64,000 bases of DNA, taken from contig OZ220679.1 in the NCBI GenBank assembly GCA_965116355.1, positions 186,001 to 250,000 on the forward strand, in the 5' to 3' direction. Made by a program: the position numbers and the translations under genes. Source of the DNA: UBA1127 sp965116355. GTDB lineage: Bacteria > Chloroflexota > Dehalococcoidia > Lucifugimonadales > UBA1127. The notes under the pieces are model-generated. The model worked only from the letters and a program-made list of their open reading frames with translations, searched no databases and was not told the origin of the DNA. Shown here piece after piece: positions 51,805 to 59,766 of this stretch; the first letter of the stretch is position 1; every line of letters starts with the position of its first letter.

Positions 51805-52281
51805 CTACTGCAGCGCGCGTTCAAACAGCGCCTGCATAAGCGTCGAGAGCAGGAAGACCACCACGCCTATGGCGACGACCTGGTTCGCGGCGTCCATGAG
51901 CTGCCTCCAGCCGGTCCTCGGCGTCGCCGGCGACGGTGCGGGCTGCGAGGCGGGGCGCGGACGGCGGCGGCGTATGACGCCGGCGAGCCAGAACATCCAC
52001 AGCGTCAGCGCCAGCTTCACCCCCAGCACTGCAGCGTAGCCGGCGCCCGCGTGCTGCGACGTGAGCCGGTCGAAGGCGAGGACGACGCCGGTGACGACCA
52101 TCGCGATGACGGCGATGTCCACGAGGCCGCGAAACTCGTCCGCGAGCGAGCGGGCGCCCTCGGAGCCTCTCGCGACGGGACGGATGACCAGCAGGTAGAC
52201 CAGCCCGCCGCCCACCCAGAAGGCGGCCGCCAGCGTGTGCACCCACTGGGCAATCACCAGCACGACGTCGGTCACGTCCAC
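51805..52281 (-). CDS. CopD-like small membrane protein
   Basis: A 158-residue protein with four predicted transmembrane helices (about 5-27, 46-66, 78-98 and 132-152). WVHTLAAAFWVGGGLVYLLVIRPV resembles the copper-transport CopD family, with a possible metal His (H12). A cytoplasmic basic Pro/Arg loop (PRPASQPAPSP) separates helices three and four. GTG 52279-52281 is chosen because GAGGGAG is spaced for it and the open frame upstream overlaps sbcD. It lies 5 bases after sbcD on the same strand, presumably cotranscribed. Confidence 0.7.
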   Translation of the reverse strand: MDVTDVVLVIAQWVHTLAAAFWVGGGLVYLLVIRPVARGSEGARSLADEFRGLVDIAVIAMVVTGVVLAFDRLTSQHAGAGYAAVLGVKLALTLWMFWLAGVIRRRRPRPASQPAPSPATPRTGWRQLMDAANQVVAIGVVVFLLSTLMQALFERALQ

Positions 52282-52286
52282 GCCCG

Positions 52287-53579
52287 CTACTCCCTCGCCG
52301 TCTCTTCCGCCACCAGCTCCGTACCCCACTCGAGCGCGCGCTTGCGCGTGGCGTCGTCGAGGTCCGAGCGGCCGTCCAGGTAGCGCTCCAGCGCCTGCTG
52401 CGGCGTGATGCCGCTCGCGTCCGAGCCGATGCGGGGCCGCCGTTCGTGTACGACCTGGCGGCTGACGGCGGCGACGGAGTGAGCGTTCGCCAGGGCGTCC
52501 CGTATGGCGCGCTCGTTCACGCGGCCCGCAAGCGGCGCCGGAACGGTCACGTGGACGCGCACGATGGCGCCGGCAACGTCGCGCTGCTCGATGCGGCGGA
52601 GGACGAGGGCCGTCGGGTCTTGCTCGTCGGCGGGGACGGTCACCTCGACCGTCAGGAAGGGGCGCGCGTCGACGGGCACGTGCTCCCACCGCGTCCGCTC
52701 ACCGGGAGGCGCCGCCGGGTCTAAATCGACGACGCAGAAGCCCTTGCTGTCGTCCTCCTCGCTGAAGTCGACACGCTGGAGGCTGCCGGGGTAGACGACA
52801 GGCGGCGCCGCGATGAGGCACTGGTGCTTGTGGACGTGGCCGAGGGCGACATAATCGAAGGCCGGCAGCGCAAGGGAGCTCGGCTGGAGTGCGTAGTCGC
52901 GGCCGAGCATCATCGAGCGCTCGGAGCTGGACACGGAGCCGTTGACCGTGACGTGGGCGGCGAGCACCGCTGGGACGGCGAGATCGAGGGCGTCGGCTTC
53001 CTGCAGGATGCGCCCGGTGAGGTCCGCCTCCACGTAGCGGGTGACCTCGTCGATGGGCGCGCCCTGGTGCTCCTCACGAGCCAGCAGCTGCCCCCGGCGT
53101 ATCCACGGCAGGGCGACGATCTGCAGCGGCCCCGAGCGGGTCTCGACAAGGTGCGTGCCGAAGCGCTCGGCTACGGTGACACCGGATACGTCCAGCGTGG
53201 GGAAGATGGCCAGCGCGGTGGCGCGGGTGGGCGAGTGGGCGATGTCATGGTTGCCGGTGAGCAGGAAGACGGGGATGCCGCGGTTCACCAGTGCCGCGAC
53301 GCGCCGCACGAACTCGCGCTGGTGCGTCTGGGACGGGTCACGGCTCTTGTAGGCGTCGCCGGCTATGAGCACGAGGTCGGCGTCGTGGCGGACGGCGTAG
53401 TCGACGACCTGGTCGAGGGCGCTCAGGAAGTCGAGGAGGCGCGTCGACAGGCCGAGGTACGTTCGCCTATCGACGCCGGGGGCGAAATACGGGGGCAGCG
53501 CGTCGATGTCGGCCTGGGTGGCGGGCCGCCCGTAGTTCTCCACGCCTATGTGGACGTCGGCCGTGTGGACGATGCGCAC
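52287..53579 (-). CDS. sbcD: DNA double-strand-break nuclease subunit SbcD/Mre11-like
   Basis: A 430-residue calcineurin-like phosphoesterase of the SbcD/Mre11 type. The five metal motifs are present: DVHIG (D8, H10), GDAYKS, GNHD, AAHVTV and GHVHKH. The C-terminal third is longer than plain phosphoesterases, as expected of SbcD. The partner ATPase SbcC is not in the window, so this is an orphan here. It would process DNA hairpins and blocked ends. ATG 53577-53579 abuts the MazF-type gene (6-base gap). Confidence 0.88.
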   Translation of the reverse strand: MRIVHTADVHIGVENYGRPATQADIDALPPYFAPGVDRRTYLGLSTRLLDFLSALDQVVDYAVRHDADLVLIAGDAYKSRDPSQTHQREFVRRVAALVNRGIPVFLLTGNHDIAHSPTRATALAIFPTLDVSGVTVAERFGTHLVETRSGPLQIVALPWIRRGQLLAREEHQGAPIDEVTRYVEADLTGRILQEADALDLAVPAVLAAHVTVNGSVSSSERSMMLGRDYALQPSSLALPAFDYVALGHVHKHQCLIAAPPVVYPGSLQRVDFSEEDDSKGFCVVDLDPAAPPGERTRWEHVPVDARPFLTVEVTVPADEQDPTALVLRRIEQRDVAGAIVRVHVTVPAPLAGRVNERAIRDALANAHSVAAVSRQVVHERRPRIGSDASGITPQQALERYLDGRSDLDDATRKRALEWGTELVAEETARE

Positions 53580-53585
53580 GGGTGC

Positions 53586-53933
53586 CTACAGCTCCATGAC
53601 GCGGCGGAGCCATTGGGAGAGGCCCTCGATGTCCCTCCGGGAGAGGGCGCCCAGCTTGCGCAGCAGGTGCGAGGAGCGCAGCGTGGTGAGGCGGGCGCGG
53701 ACGGTGCTGGGGCCGAGCAGCCCGGCGTTCTCCCAGTCCATGACGGAGTAGTCGCCTATGCGGGGCGAGGCGCGCCCGTGGCCGGTGATGGGCGCGATGA
53801 TGACCTCACTGGTGCCGGAGTTGAAGTAATCGCCGCTGACGACGACGGCGGGCCGCCGCTGCGTCGACGTCGGCGAGTTGAGCGGGAAGGGCACGAGGAC
53901 GACGTCGCCGTGGCGGACGTTAGAGACGGTCAT
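53586..53933 (-). CDS. MazF/PemK-type toxin
   Basis: A 115-residue PemK-fold protein. VRHGDVVLVPFPL at the N-terminus (with the conserved G-D-V), RRPAVVVSGDYFNSGT and VIIAPITG are the three core strands of MazF-like ribonucleases, which cleave mRNA at short sequences. The C-terminal helix ends in LSQWLRRVMEL. Its start overlaps the end of the upstream gene by 14 bases, the classic antitoxin-toxin arrangement. The recognised sequence is unknown. Confidence 0.85.
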   Translation of the reverse strand: MTVSNVRHGDVVLVPFPLNSPTSTQRRPAVVVSGDYFNSGTSEVIIAPITGHGRASPRIGDYSVMDWENAGLLGPSTVRARLTTLRSSHLLRKLGALSRRDIEGLSQWLRRVMEL

Positions 53934-54345
53934 AGGCTGCGTCCTCGGCGCTGTCCCAGTCGGTGGTGAAGGTCTCGTCCGTAGCTGAAACCAGGGCGGA
54001 GGCCTCCTCCTGCAGGTTCAGCTCCTCCACGGCCTTGTGGGTGACCACGTAAAGGTCACGGCCGGAAGGGTGGGGAAACTTCTCTATGAAGCGGGACTTG
54101 ACCTGCTGGCCGATCCACTGGTGCGGGGTCTCATGCTCGTCCAGCAGGGCGAAGAGGGACTTCTGGTCGAGGCCGCCGGTGGCGTAGAGGCGGGTCAGGA
54201 GCTCGCGGCGGCGGCGGTACATGCGCTCGAGGGTGGGCTCGGCGGGCCCGCCGAGGAGGTCCTGGAGACGGTCTATGGTCTCGCGGAGGGTGCGGAGGCA
54301 AGCAATGATCTGGTCATTGTTGTGGTTGGAGTTATTGTTAACCAT
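53920..54345 (-). CDS. Winged-helix protein with antitoxin-like C-terminus
   Basis: A 141-residue protein upstream of and overlapping the MazF-type gene, so probably its antitoxin. The C-terminal tail TDWDSAEDAAYDRL is the toxin-binding tail common in MazE-type antitoxins. The rest is not the usual AbrB or ribbon-helix-helix fold: a Gln/Asn-rich N-terminus, a helix (TLERMYRRRRELLTRLYATGG) and a winged-helix-like segment (residues about 60-110, SLFALLDEHETPHQWIGQQVKSRFIEKFP). It looks like a different DNA-binding or sensing domain joined to an antitoxin tail. ATG 54343-54345 has a GGAG site. Confidence 0.7.
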   Translation of the reverse strand: MVNNNSNHNNDQIIACLRTLRETIDRLQDLLGGPAEPTLERMYRRRRELLTRLYATGGLDQKSLFALLDEHETPHQWIGQQVKSRFIEKFPHPSGRDLYVVTHKAVEELNLQEEASALVSATDETFTTDWDSAEDAAYDRL

Positions 54346-54391
54346 TTGCTTGACTCCTGCAAATCAGATGATAAGCGCAAGCCAACTATGG

Positions 54392-54419
54392 ATTGTAACA
54401 GATATGGAGAAGAAGGCAA
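54392..54419 (-). promoter_or_regulatory. Promoter of the toxin-antitoxin pair
   Basis: TTGCCT (54414-54419), 16-base spacer and TACAAT (54392-54397) on the minus strand, 47 bases before the start, in a locally AT-richer stretch. Confidence 0.5.
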
Positions 54420-54515
54420 GGGGGATGATAACAGCGCGCGGAGCGGGCCGCAAGGGTGCAAGTGGAACGAATTTGGAAATTGAGGCGGGGTCTCACTCTC
54501 CTCGTTCGCCCGACC

Positions 54516-54576
54516 CCCTTCGATTTCCCTCAGGGTGAACGGGGGGAAGGGCGACCACGAGAGTCGCCCCTACCCT
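54516..54576 (+). repeat. Repeats A' and E
   Basis: Family A' (54516-54541) and family E with stem GGGCGAC/GTCGCCC and CCTACC tail (54550-54576), overlapping the last codons of the glycyl-tRNA synthetase gene. Confidence 0.75.
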
Positions 54577-55910
54577 AGGCGCTCCGCCAGCGCCGACGGG
54601 AGGTCCGGGATGGGGACGCGCTGTTGGAGGAGGGTGTCCCGGTCACGGATAGTGACCTGGTTGTCGTCGAGGGACTGGAAGTCCACGGTGATGCAGAGGG
54701 GGGCACCCACCTCGTCGAAGCGGCGGTAGCGGCGGCCTATGCTCTGGGCGTCGTCGTACTCGACGCGCCAGCGGCCGTCGTCGACGAGGCCGGCGAAGAG
54801 GTCGCGGGCGAGGGGCGTCAGGCGGGCGTTGCGGCTCAGGGGCAGGACGGCGGCCTGCACGGGCGCGATGCGGGGGTGCAAGCGCAGCACGACGCGGGTC
54901 TCGCCGGCCCCGGCGCCCGCGGCCTCGCCGCCGACCTCCTCCTCGTCGTAGGCGTCGACGAGGAAGGCGAGGGCGGCGCGGTCGACGCCGCTGGCGGGCT
55001 CGATGACGTAGGGCGTGACGTGCTCATTGGTGTCGTTGTCGAAGTACGTGAGGCGCGCGCCGGAGTGCTGCGAGTGCTGCCGCAGGTCGAAGTCGGTCCG
55101 GTTGGCGATGCCCTCGAGCTCGGCCCAGCCCCACGGGAACAGGTACTCGATGTCGGTGGTCGCCTTGGAGTAGTGGGAAAGCTCGTCGGCGTCGTGGGGG
55201 CGCAGGCGCAGGTTCTCCTCGCGGACGCCGTGGCGCACGTACCAGTCGAGGCGCTCGCGAATCCAGTAGTCGTGCCACGCGTCGTCCTCGCCGGGCTGGA
55301 CGAAGAACTCCATCTCCATCTGCTCGAACTCGCGGGTGCGGAAGATGAAGTTGCCGGGCGTGATCTCATTGCGGAAGGACTTGCCTATCTGCGCGATGCC
55401 GAAGGGCAGCTTCTTGCGGGTGGCCGTCTGGACGTTCAGGAAGTTGACGAACATGCCCTGGGCCGTCTCCGGGCGCATGTAGACGGCGCTGGCCGTGTCC
55501 TCCACCGGGCCGAGGAAGGTCTTGAGCATCAGGTTGAACTGGCGGGCGTCGCCAAGCTCGCCGCCGCAGTCCGGGCACGTCGACGACTCGACGTGGTCGG
55601 CGCGGAAGCGGTGACGGCACTCGCGGCACTCGACGAGGGGGTCCGTGAAGCCCGCGAGGTGGCCGGAGGCCTCCCATACGGCGGGGTTCATCATGATGGC
55701 GGCCTCCAACCCGACGACGTCCTCCCGCCGGCGGACGACGTCGCGCCACCAGGCCTCCTTGACGTTGCGCTTGAGCTCGACGCCCATGGGGCCGTAGTCC
55801 CACGCATTGGCGAGCCCGCCATAGATCTCGCTGCCGGGGAAGACGAAGCCGCGCCGCTTGCACAGCGAGACGATCTTGTCCATGGTCACAGGCCGGGGAG
55901 CGTCGGACAC
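54570..55910 (-). CDS. glyS: Glycyl-tRNA synthetase
   Basis: A 446-residue homodimeric (GlyQS-type) class II synthetase, charging tRNA-Gly. MDKIVSLCKRRGFVFPGSEIYGGL starts motif 1; YDYGPMGVELK, then a Cys-rich zinc insertion (CRECRHR and CPDCGG), FRTREFEQMEMEFF (motif 2) and YVIEPASGVDR (motif 3) follow, then the anticodon-binding domain. I chose the GTG at 55908-55910 with its GGAGG site; a GTG 30 bases upstream is possible. This is not the alpha/beta form used by many bacteria. Confidence 0.96.
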   Translation of the reverse strand: MSDAPRPVTMDKIVSLCKRRGFVFPGSEIYGGLANAWDYGPMGVELKRNVKEAWWRDVVRRREDVVGLEAAIMMNPAVWEASGHLAGFTDPLVECRECRHRFRADHVESSTCPDCGGELGDARQFNLMLKTFLGPVEDTASAVYMRPETAQGMFVNFLNVQTATRKKLPFGIAQIGKSFRNEITPGNFIFRTREFEQMEMEFFVQPGEDDAWHDYWIRERLDWYVRHGVREENLRLRPHDADELSHYSKATTDIEYLFPWGWAELEGIANRTDFDLRQHSQHSGARLTYFDNDTNEHVTPYVIEPASGVDRAALAFLVDAYDEEEVGGEAAGAGAGETRVVLRLHPRIAPVQAAVLPLSRNARLTPLARDLFAGLVDDGRWRVEYDDAQSIGRRYRRFDEVGAPLCITVDFQSLDDNQVTIRDRDTLLQQRVPIPDLPSALAERLG

Positions 55911-56028
55911 GGGAACCTCCGAGGGGCCGAATGTGGTCACGGGGCCGGAAAAAGCGTAGCAACGGCGGGGGGCGGTGTAAAGCGCGGGGTGGCAGGGCTG
56001 AACAGGTGAGGGACTCCGGGGCCTTCCC

Positions 56029-56093
56029 TGGACACCGGCTTCCGCCGGTGAAACGGGGGTTTCGATGGGCTCAGGGCGAGCGGGGGAGGGGGA
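56029..56093 (+). repeat. Repeats C' and A fragment
   Basis: GGACACCGGC-TTCC-GCCGGTGAAACGG (56029-56055) and a GGGCTCAGGGCGAGCGGGGG fragment (56066-56092). Confidence 0.72.
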
Positions 56094-56109
56094 ACGGGCG
56101 TCCGCGCGG

Positions 56110-56118
56110 TGCTATCAT
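56110..56118 (+). promoter_or_regulatory. Extended -10 promoter of the ABC transporter
   Basis: TGCTATCAT, 37 bases before the GTG. It is of the same type as those before tldD and tsaC. Confidence 0.5.
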
Positions 56119-56154
56119 GGGTGTGGATGCCGACGCTCGCAGGAAAGGACACAC

Positions 56155-57048
56155 GTGGACAACGCCATTGAGACACACGGGCTGACCAAGTACTACGGCA
56201 AGAACCGCGGCGTGGTCGATCTCGACCTGGAGGTGCGCGAAGGCGAGGTCTTCGGGTTCCTGGGGCCAAACGGCGCGGGCAAGACGACGACCATCCGGCT
56301 GCTGCTGAACCTGCTGCAGCCAACCAGCGGCAGCGCGACGGTGCTCGGCATGGACGTGGCGGCGCAGTCGATCGACGTGCGGCGCGCGTGCGGCGTCGTC
56401 TTCAGCGACTCTTCCTTCTACGAGAGCCTCTCGGGGCGAGCGCACCTGGCGCTCATGCAGAGCCACCACAACGGCGCCGAGCATCGCGGCGAGGAAGCGG
56501 CGGAGCGGCTTGGACTGGACCTGGGCCGGCCGGTGAAGCAGTACTCGCACGGGAATAAACAGAAGCTGGCCATCGTGCAGGCGCTGGCACACAGCCCGAG
56601 GTTGCTCGTGCTGGACGAGCCGACGTCCGGCCTGGACCCGCTGGTGCAGCAGGAGTTCTTCAAGCTGCTGGAGGAGGAACGCGACCGCGGCGTGACGATC
56701 TTCTTCTCGTCGCACGTGCTGAGCGAGGTCGACCGGCTCTGCGACCGCGTCGGCATCATTCGCGAGGGCGTGCTCGCCGCGACGCTGGACGTCGACGAGC
56801 TCCACCGGCAGCAGGTGCGCAGGATGGAGGTCACGCTGTCGCGCGACGCGTCGCCGGAGGACTTTGCGCTCGACGGGGTTACCGTCGTTGCGTGCGAGGG
56901 CCGCCGGGCCGAGCTGCAAGTGGCCGGACAGGTAGGCGTGCTCATCGGCCACCTCGCCACCTTGCCCGTCGACGACATCGTCTTCCCGGAGGCGAGCCTG
57001 GAAGACACCTTTACCCGCTTCTACACCGGCGAAGGGGGTGCGGCATGA
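56155..57048 (+). CDS. ABC transporter ATP-binding protein
   Basis: A 297-residue ABC ATPase of the ABC-2/daunorubicin-resistance type. Walker A GPNGAGKTT (37-45), the signature loop YSHGNKQKL (in place of LSGGQ), Walker B LLVLDEPTSGLDP and the H-loop FSSHVLSEV are present. About 75 extra residues at the end are typical of exporters of this type. GTG 56155 follows AGGAAAGGACACAC. It overlaps the permease gene by 4 bases. An efflux role is inferred; no specific substrate is apparent. Confidence 0.92.
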   Translation: MDNAIETHGLTKYYGKNRGVVDLDLEVREGEVFGFLGPNGAGKTTTIRLLLNLLQPTSGSATVLGMDVAAQSIDVRRACGVVFSDSSFYESLSGRAHLALMQSHHNGAEHRGEEAAERLGLDLGRPVKQYSHGNKQKLAIVQALAHSPRLLVLDEPTSGLDPLVQQEFFKLLEEERDRGVTIFFSSHVLSEVDRLCDRVGIIREGVLAATLDVDELHRQQVRRMEVTLSRDASPEDFALDGVTVVACEGRRAELQVAGQVGVLIGHLATLPVDDIVFPEASLEDTFTRFYTGEGGAA

Positions 57049-57875
57049 GCCTCTCCATCTACCGCAACGTGCTGACCCTCGCCCGGGTGGGCGTGCTGTC
57101 GTGGAGTGTCGTCCTGGTGCTCTGGGCGCTGCTGGTGGTCTGGATCTACCCGTCGCTGGGAGACACGGGCGTCAACTTTGAGGACTACCTGGACGCCATG
57201 CCGGAACAGCTGCGCGCCTCCATGGGCATTGCCGGTGAGGCCGAATCCGCGTTGATGTTCGACGCCGGCGCGTTCACCTACCTGGGGTTCCTGAACGTCG
57301 AGTACATCTCCTGGCTGCCGCTGCTCCTTGGCATCTACGCCGTGGTGTACTGCGGCGGGCTGATATCCAAGGAAGTCGAGCGGGGAACGCTGGACATGGT
57401 GCTTTCGCAGCCGGTGGAACGCACGACGTTTCTTTTGAGCAAGCTGGCCGGGTTCCTGACGCTCACGCTCGCTGCAACCGCGGCCTCGACGGCGGCGGTG
57501 CTGTTGGGGGCGCTCACCATCGGCGAGGACGCAAACCTGTCGAACGTAGTCGCCGTGCATGCCGTGTCCTTCCTGCTGGTGGCCGCCATCGCCGGCTACT
57601 CGACGCTGGCGTCGTGCGTCTCGCTGGACCCCGGGCGCTCGCTGGCGGTGGCGGGCGTGCTGACGGCGCTGACCTACTTCGCGAACGTGCTCGGCTCGGC
57701 GATCGGGGCCGTTGGCTGGGTGAAGTACGTGTCCCTCTTCTACTACTACGACTCGCTGCAGGTCATCGCGCAGGGCGAGGTCAACTGGACGGGCATTGGC
57801 GTGTACGTGGCGGTGTTTGCCGCGACCACGGCGGCGGCCGTGCTGGTCTTCCGGCGGAAGGACCTCGTGCGGTAG
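57045..57875 (+). CDS. ABC-2 type permease subunit
   Basis: A 276-residue membrane protein with six predicted helices (about 13-35, 92-112, 138-158, 178-196, 205-228 and 250-268). GGLISKEVERGTLDMVLSQPV is the cytoplasmic coupling loop of ABC-2 permeases. It starts inside the stop of the ATPase gene, so the two form an exporter. No other subunit is nearby. Confidence 0.9.
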   Translation: MSLSIYRNVLTLARVGVLSWSVVLVLWALLVVWIYPSLGDTGVNFEDYLDAMPEQLRASMGIAGEAESALMFDAGAFTYLGFLNVEYISWLPLLLGIYAVVYCGGLISKEVERGTLDMVLSQPVERTTFLLSKLAGFLTLTLAATAASTAAVLLGALTIGEDANLSNVVAVHAVSFLLVAAIAGYSTLASCVSLDPGRSLAVAGVLTALTYFANVLGSAIGAVGWVKYVSLFYYYDSLQVIAQGEVNWTGIGVYVAVFAATTAAAVLVFRRKDLVR

Positions 57876-57885
57876 GCGGCGCCCC

Positions 57886-57994
57886 CCTTCAACGGGCTCA
57901 GGGCAGGCTTCGACGGGCTCAGGGCGAGCGGGGCTGGTTCTTCCGATACCTGCCCGTTGTGCGTTTCTGGATACCGGCTTGCGCCGGTAAAACG
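57886..57994 (+). repeat. Repeats A and C
   Basis: Two overlapping family A copies (57886-57932) and GGATACCGGC-TTGC-GCCGGTAAAACGG (57967-57994). Confidence 0.75.
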
Positions 57995-57998
57995 GGGC

Positions 57999-58382
57999 TT
58001 AGTCGGCTACGGCGTCCTCTCCGGTGACGACGCTCTCCAGGTGCGTGACGCGCTCCACGACGCCCCGCAGGTTCATGGCTATGGCCACGAGGTCTATGCG
58101 GAACGGCACGTCAAGGTCGTGTTCCTGCAGGTAGTGGTAGGCCGTCGAGGTCAGGCGGCGCCGCTTGGCGGCAGTCACCGACTCCTCCGGCGTGCCGAAT
58201 GCTCCCCCTCGCTTGGTGCGTACCTCCACGAAGACAAGCTCGCCCTCTCGCTCCATGACGAGGTCTACCTCGCCCCAGCGGCAGCGGTAGTTGGCCTCTC
58301 GCAGCGTGTAGCCGAGCCCCTCCAGGTGACGACGCGCGATGCCCTCACCGGCGGCGCCTAGCTTGCTGCGGCTGCTAGGCAA
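57999..58382 (-). CDS. YraN/UPF0102 family endonuclease-like protein
   Basis: A 127-residue UPF0102 protein with a PD-(D/E)xK-like core: GEGIARRHLEGLGY, then REANYRCRWGEVDLVMERE with the Asp, and FVEVRTKRG with the E-x-R(K). It is predicted to be a Holliday-junction-resolvase-fold nuclease of unknown role. The start is the TTG 58380-58382 after GGAGG, overlapping the rnhB stop by 8 bases; the two genes are often neighbours. Confidence 0.9.
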   Translation of the reverse strand: MPSSRSKLGAAGEGIARRHLEGLGYTLREANYRCRWGEVDLVMEREGELVFVEVRTKRGGAFGTPEESVTAAKRRRLTSTAYHYLQEHDLDVPFRIDLVAIAMNLRGVVERVTHLESVVTGEDAVAD

Positions 58383-59085
58383 CCTCAGCCTCCAAACCGT
58401 TCCCGTTCGCCCTTCGATTTCCCTCCTTCGTCACGCTCAGGACGGAGTCAGGACGAACGGTGGCCTCCAGCAGGCGGCGGACTGGCGCGAAGCTGCGCCG
58501 GTGCAGGGGCGTCGGGCCGAGACGCGCCAGCGCGGCGAGGTGCTCGGCGGTCGGGTAGCCTTTGTGCCGCGCGAGGCCGTAGCCGGGATACTGCGCGTCG
58601 AGCTCGTCCATGAGGGCGTCGCGGGCGACCTTGGCGACGATGGACGCGGCGGCGATGGAGCAGCACAGGGCGTCGCCGTGCACGATGGGGCGGCAGGGGA
58701 GGCCGTCGCAGTCGAGGGGCAGCGCGTCGATGAGGAGGTGGTCGGCGGGCGCGGGAAGCCCGCGGACGGCGCGGGTCATCGCAGCGACCGTCGCGCCGAC
58801 GATGCCGAGGGCGTCGATCTCCGCGGGGCTCGCGCTGCCGACGCCCACGCCGGCGGCGAGCGCCCGCACCCTCGGCGCGAGGCGCTCGCGGGCGGCGGGC
58901 GTGAGCTGCTTGGAGTCGCGCAGACCGGGCAGCTTCCGCGACGTGAATCCTCGTGGAAAGACGACAGCGGCGGCGACAACGGGGCCGGCAAGCGGGCCTC
59001 GACCCACCTCGTCAACGCCCGCGACGCGAAGGTAGCCCTGCTTCCAGAGGAGGCGCTCGGCTGACCAGTCGGGGCGGGTGGGCAT
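58375..59085 (-). CDS. rnhB: Ribonuclease HII
   Basis: A 236-residue RNase HII removing RNA from RNA-DNA hybrids. The metal residues are D25 and E26 (VDEVGRGPLAGP) with the Asp of LLIDALPL and of VARDALMDELD; the substrate loop LRDSKQLTP is clear. The last 25 residues (from about VRPDSVLSV) do not belong to the family: they are read from a family A repeat at 58405-58460, so the natural C-terminus has been extended or replaced. It is followed by yraN with overlap. Confidence 0.93.
   Translation of the reverse strand: MPTRPDWSAERLLWKQGYLRVAGVDEVGRGPLAGPVVAAAVVFPRGFTSRKLPGLRDSKQLTPAARERLAPRVRALAAGVGVGSASPAEIDALGIVGATVAAMTRAVRGLPAPADHLLIDALPLDCDGLPCRPIVHGDALCCSIAAASIVAKVARDALMDELDAQYPGYGLARHKGYPTAEHLAALARLGPTPLHRRSFAPVRRLLEATVRPDSVLSVTKEGNRRANGNGLEAEVA
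58405..58460 (+). repeat. Family A repeat in the rnhB 3' end
   Basis: CGTTCGCCCTTCGATTTCCC, then a CGCTCAGGACGGAGTC middle and GGACGAACGG. It lies wholly in the coding sequence of rnhB and supplies its C-terminal residues. Confidence 0.75.
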
Positions 59086-59088
59086 GGG

Positions 59089-59619
59089 CTAGGCGCCCGC
59101 CGCCTTCTGCAGCCCGATGATGTAGTCCATCTGCTGCTGGTGGCCGAACTCGTGGGTGATCATGGAGCGCAGGTAGGTGGCCTTGACCCACTCCGGGCGC
59201 TCCTGATTGGGGACGTCCTCAAGCGTGTCCGGGTCTATGCCGCGGACCATCGCCATCGCGCGGTTGCGGACGGTCTCGCCGTAGGCCAGCAGCTCCTCCA
59301 GCGGCGGGACGTCGAAGGCGCCGACCTCTTTCGAGGTCCAGCTGTTGCCGGTGGTCAGGGCGGCGCGGTCGCCGGTGATGGTGCCGGGGAGGGGCCACTT
59401 CGCGTTCCAGCCGTCGGCGGTGTAGGTCTCCTCCTGGCCGGTCAGCATGCGCACGTAGCGGTCCTCTGTCCGGAAGACGTGCCAGATGAGGAAGCCGACG
59501 GGGTTGGCCTCCGGGCCGGCCCGCCACGTGAGCTGGTCTCGTTCCAGGTTGGACACGAGGGCGAGGGTGGCGTTGCGGGACTGGGTTGCGGCCATTTCCA
59601 CGAAATCTATGGCGTTCAT
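59089..59619 (-). CDS. DinB family protein
   Basis: A 176-residue four-helix DinB/YfiT-fold protein. The conserved His triad is H47 (IWHVFRTED), H154 and H158 (ITHEFGHQQQMDY), which binds a metal, as in bacillithiol or mycothiol transferases and detoxifying enzymes. The thiol partner is not known. ATG 59617-59619 has a GAGGACGAGAC site. It ends 3 bases before the rnhB start. Confidence 0.88.
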   Translation of the reverse strand: MNAIDFVEMAATQSRNATLALVSNLERDQLTWRAGPEANPVGFLIWHVFRTEDRYVRMLTGQEETYTADGWNAKWPLPGTITGDRAALTTGNSWTSKEVGAFDVPPLEELLAYGETVRNRAMAMVRGIDPDTLEDVPNQERPEWVKATYLRSMITHEFGHQQQMDYIIGLQKAAGA

Positions 59620-59649
59620 GTCTCGTCCTCAGGCTGGGTTTGGGGTGCA

Positions 59650-59766
59650 CGCCCCCATCCTAACCTTCCCCCGCAAGCGGGGGAAGGGACGTCAGGATGA
59701 GGGGGATGGCGTTGCGAGGGCCGTTGGGCGCGAGGTTTCTGGATACCGGCCTGCGCCGGCATGACG
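59650..59766 (+). repeat. Repeats F and C at the mnmA 3' end
   Basis: Family F (59650-59690) and GGATACCGGC-CTGC-GCCGGCATGACGG (59738-59766). The second lies inside mnmA and encodes its unusual C-terminus. Confidence 0.8.
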
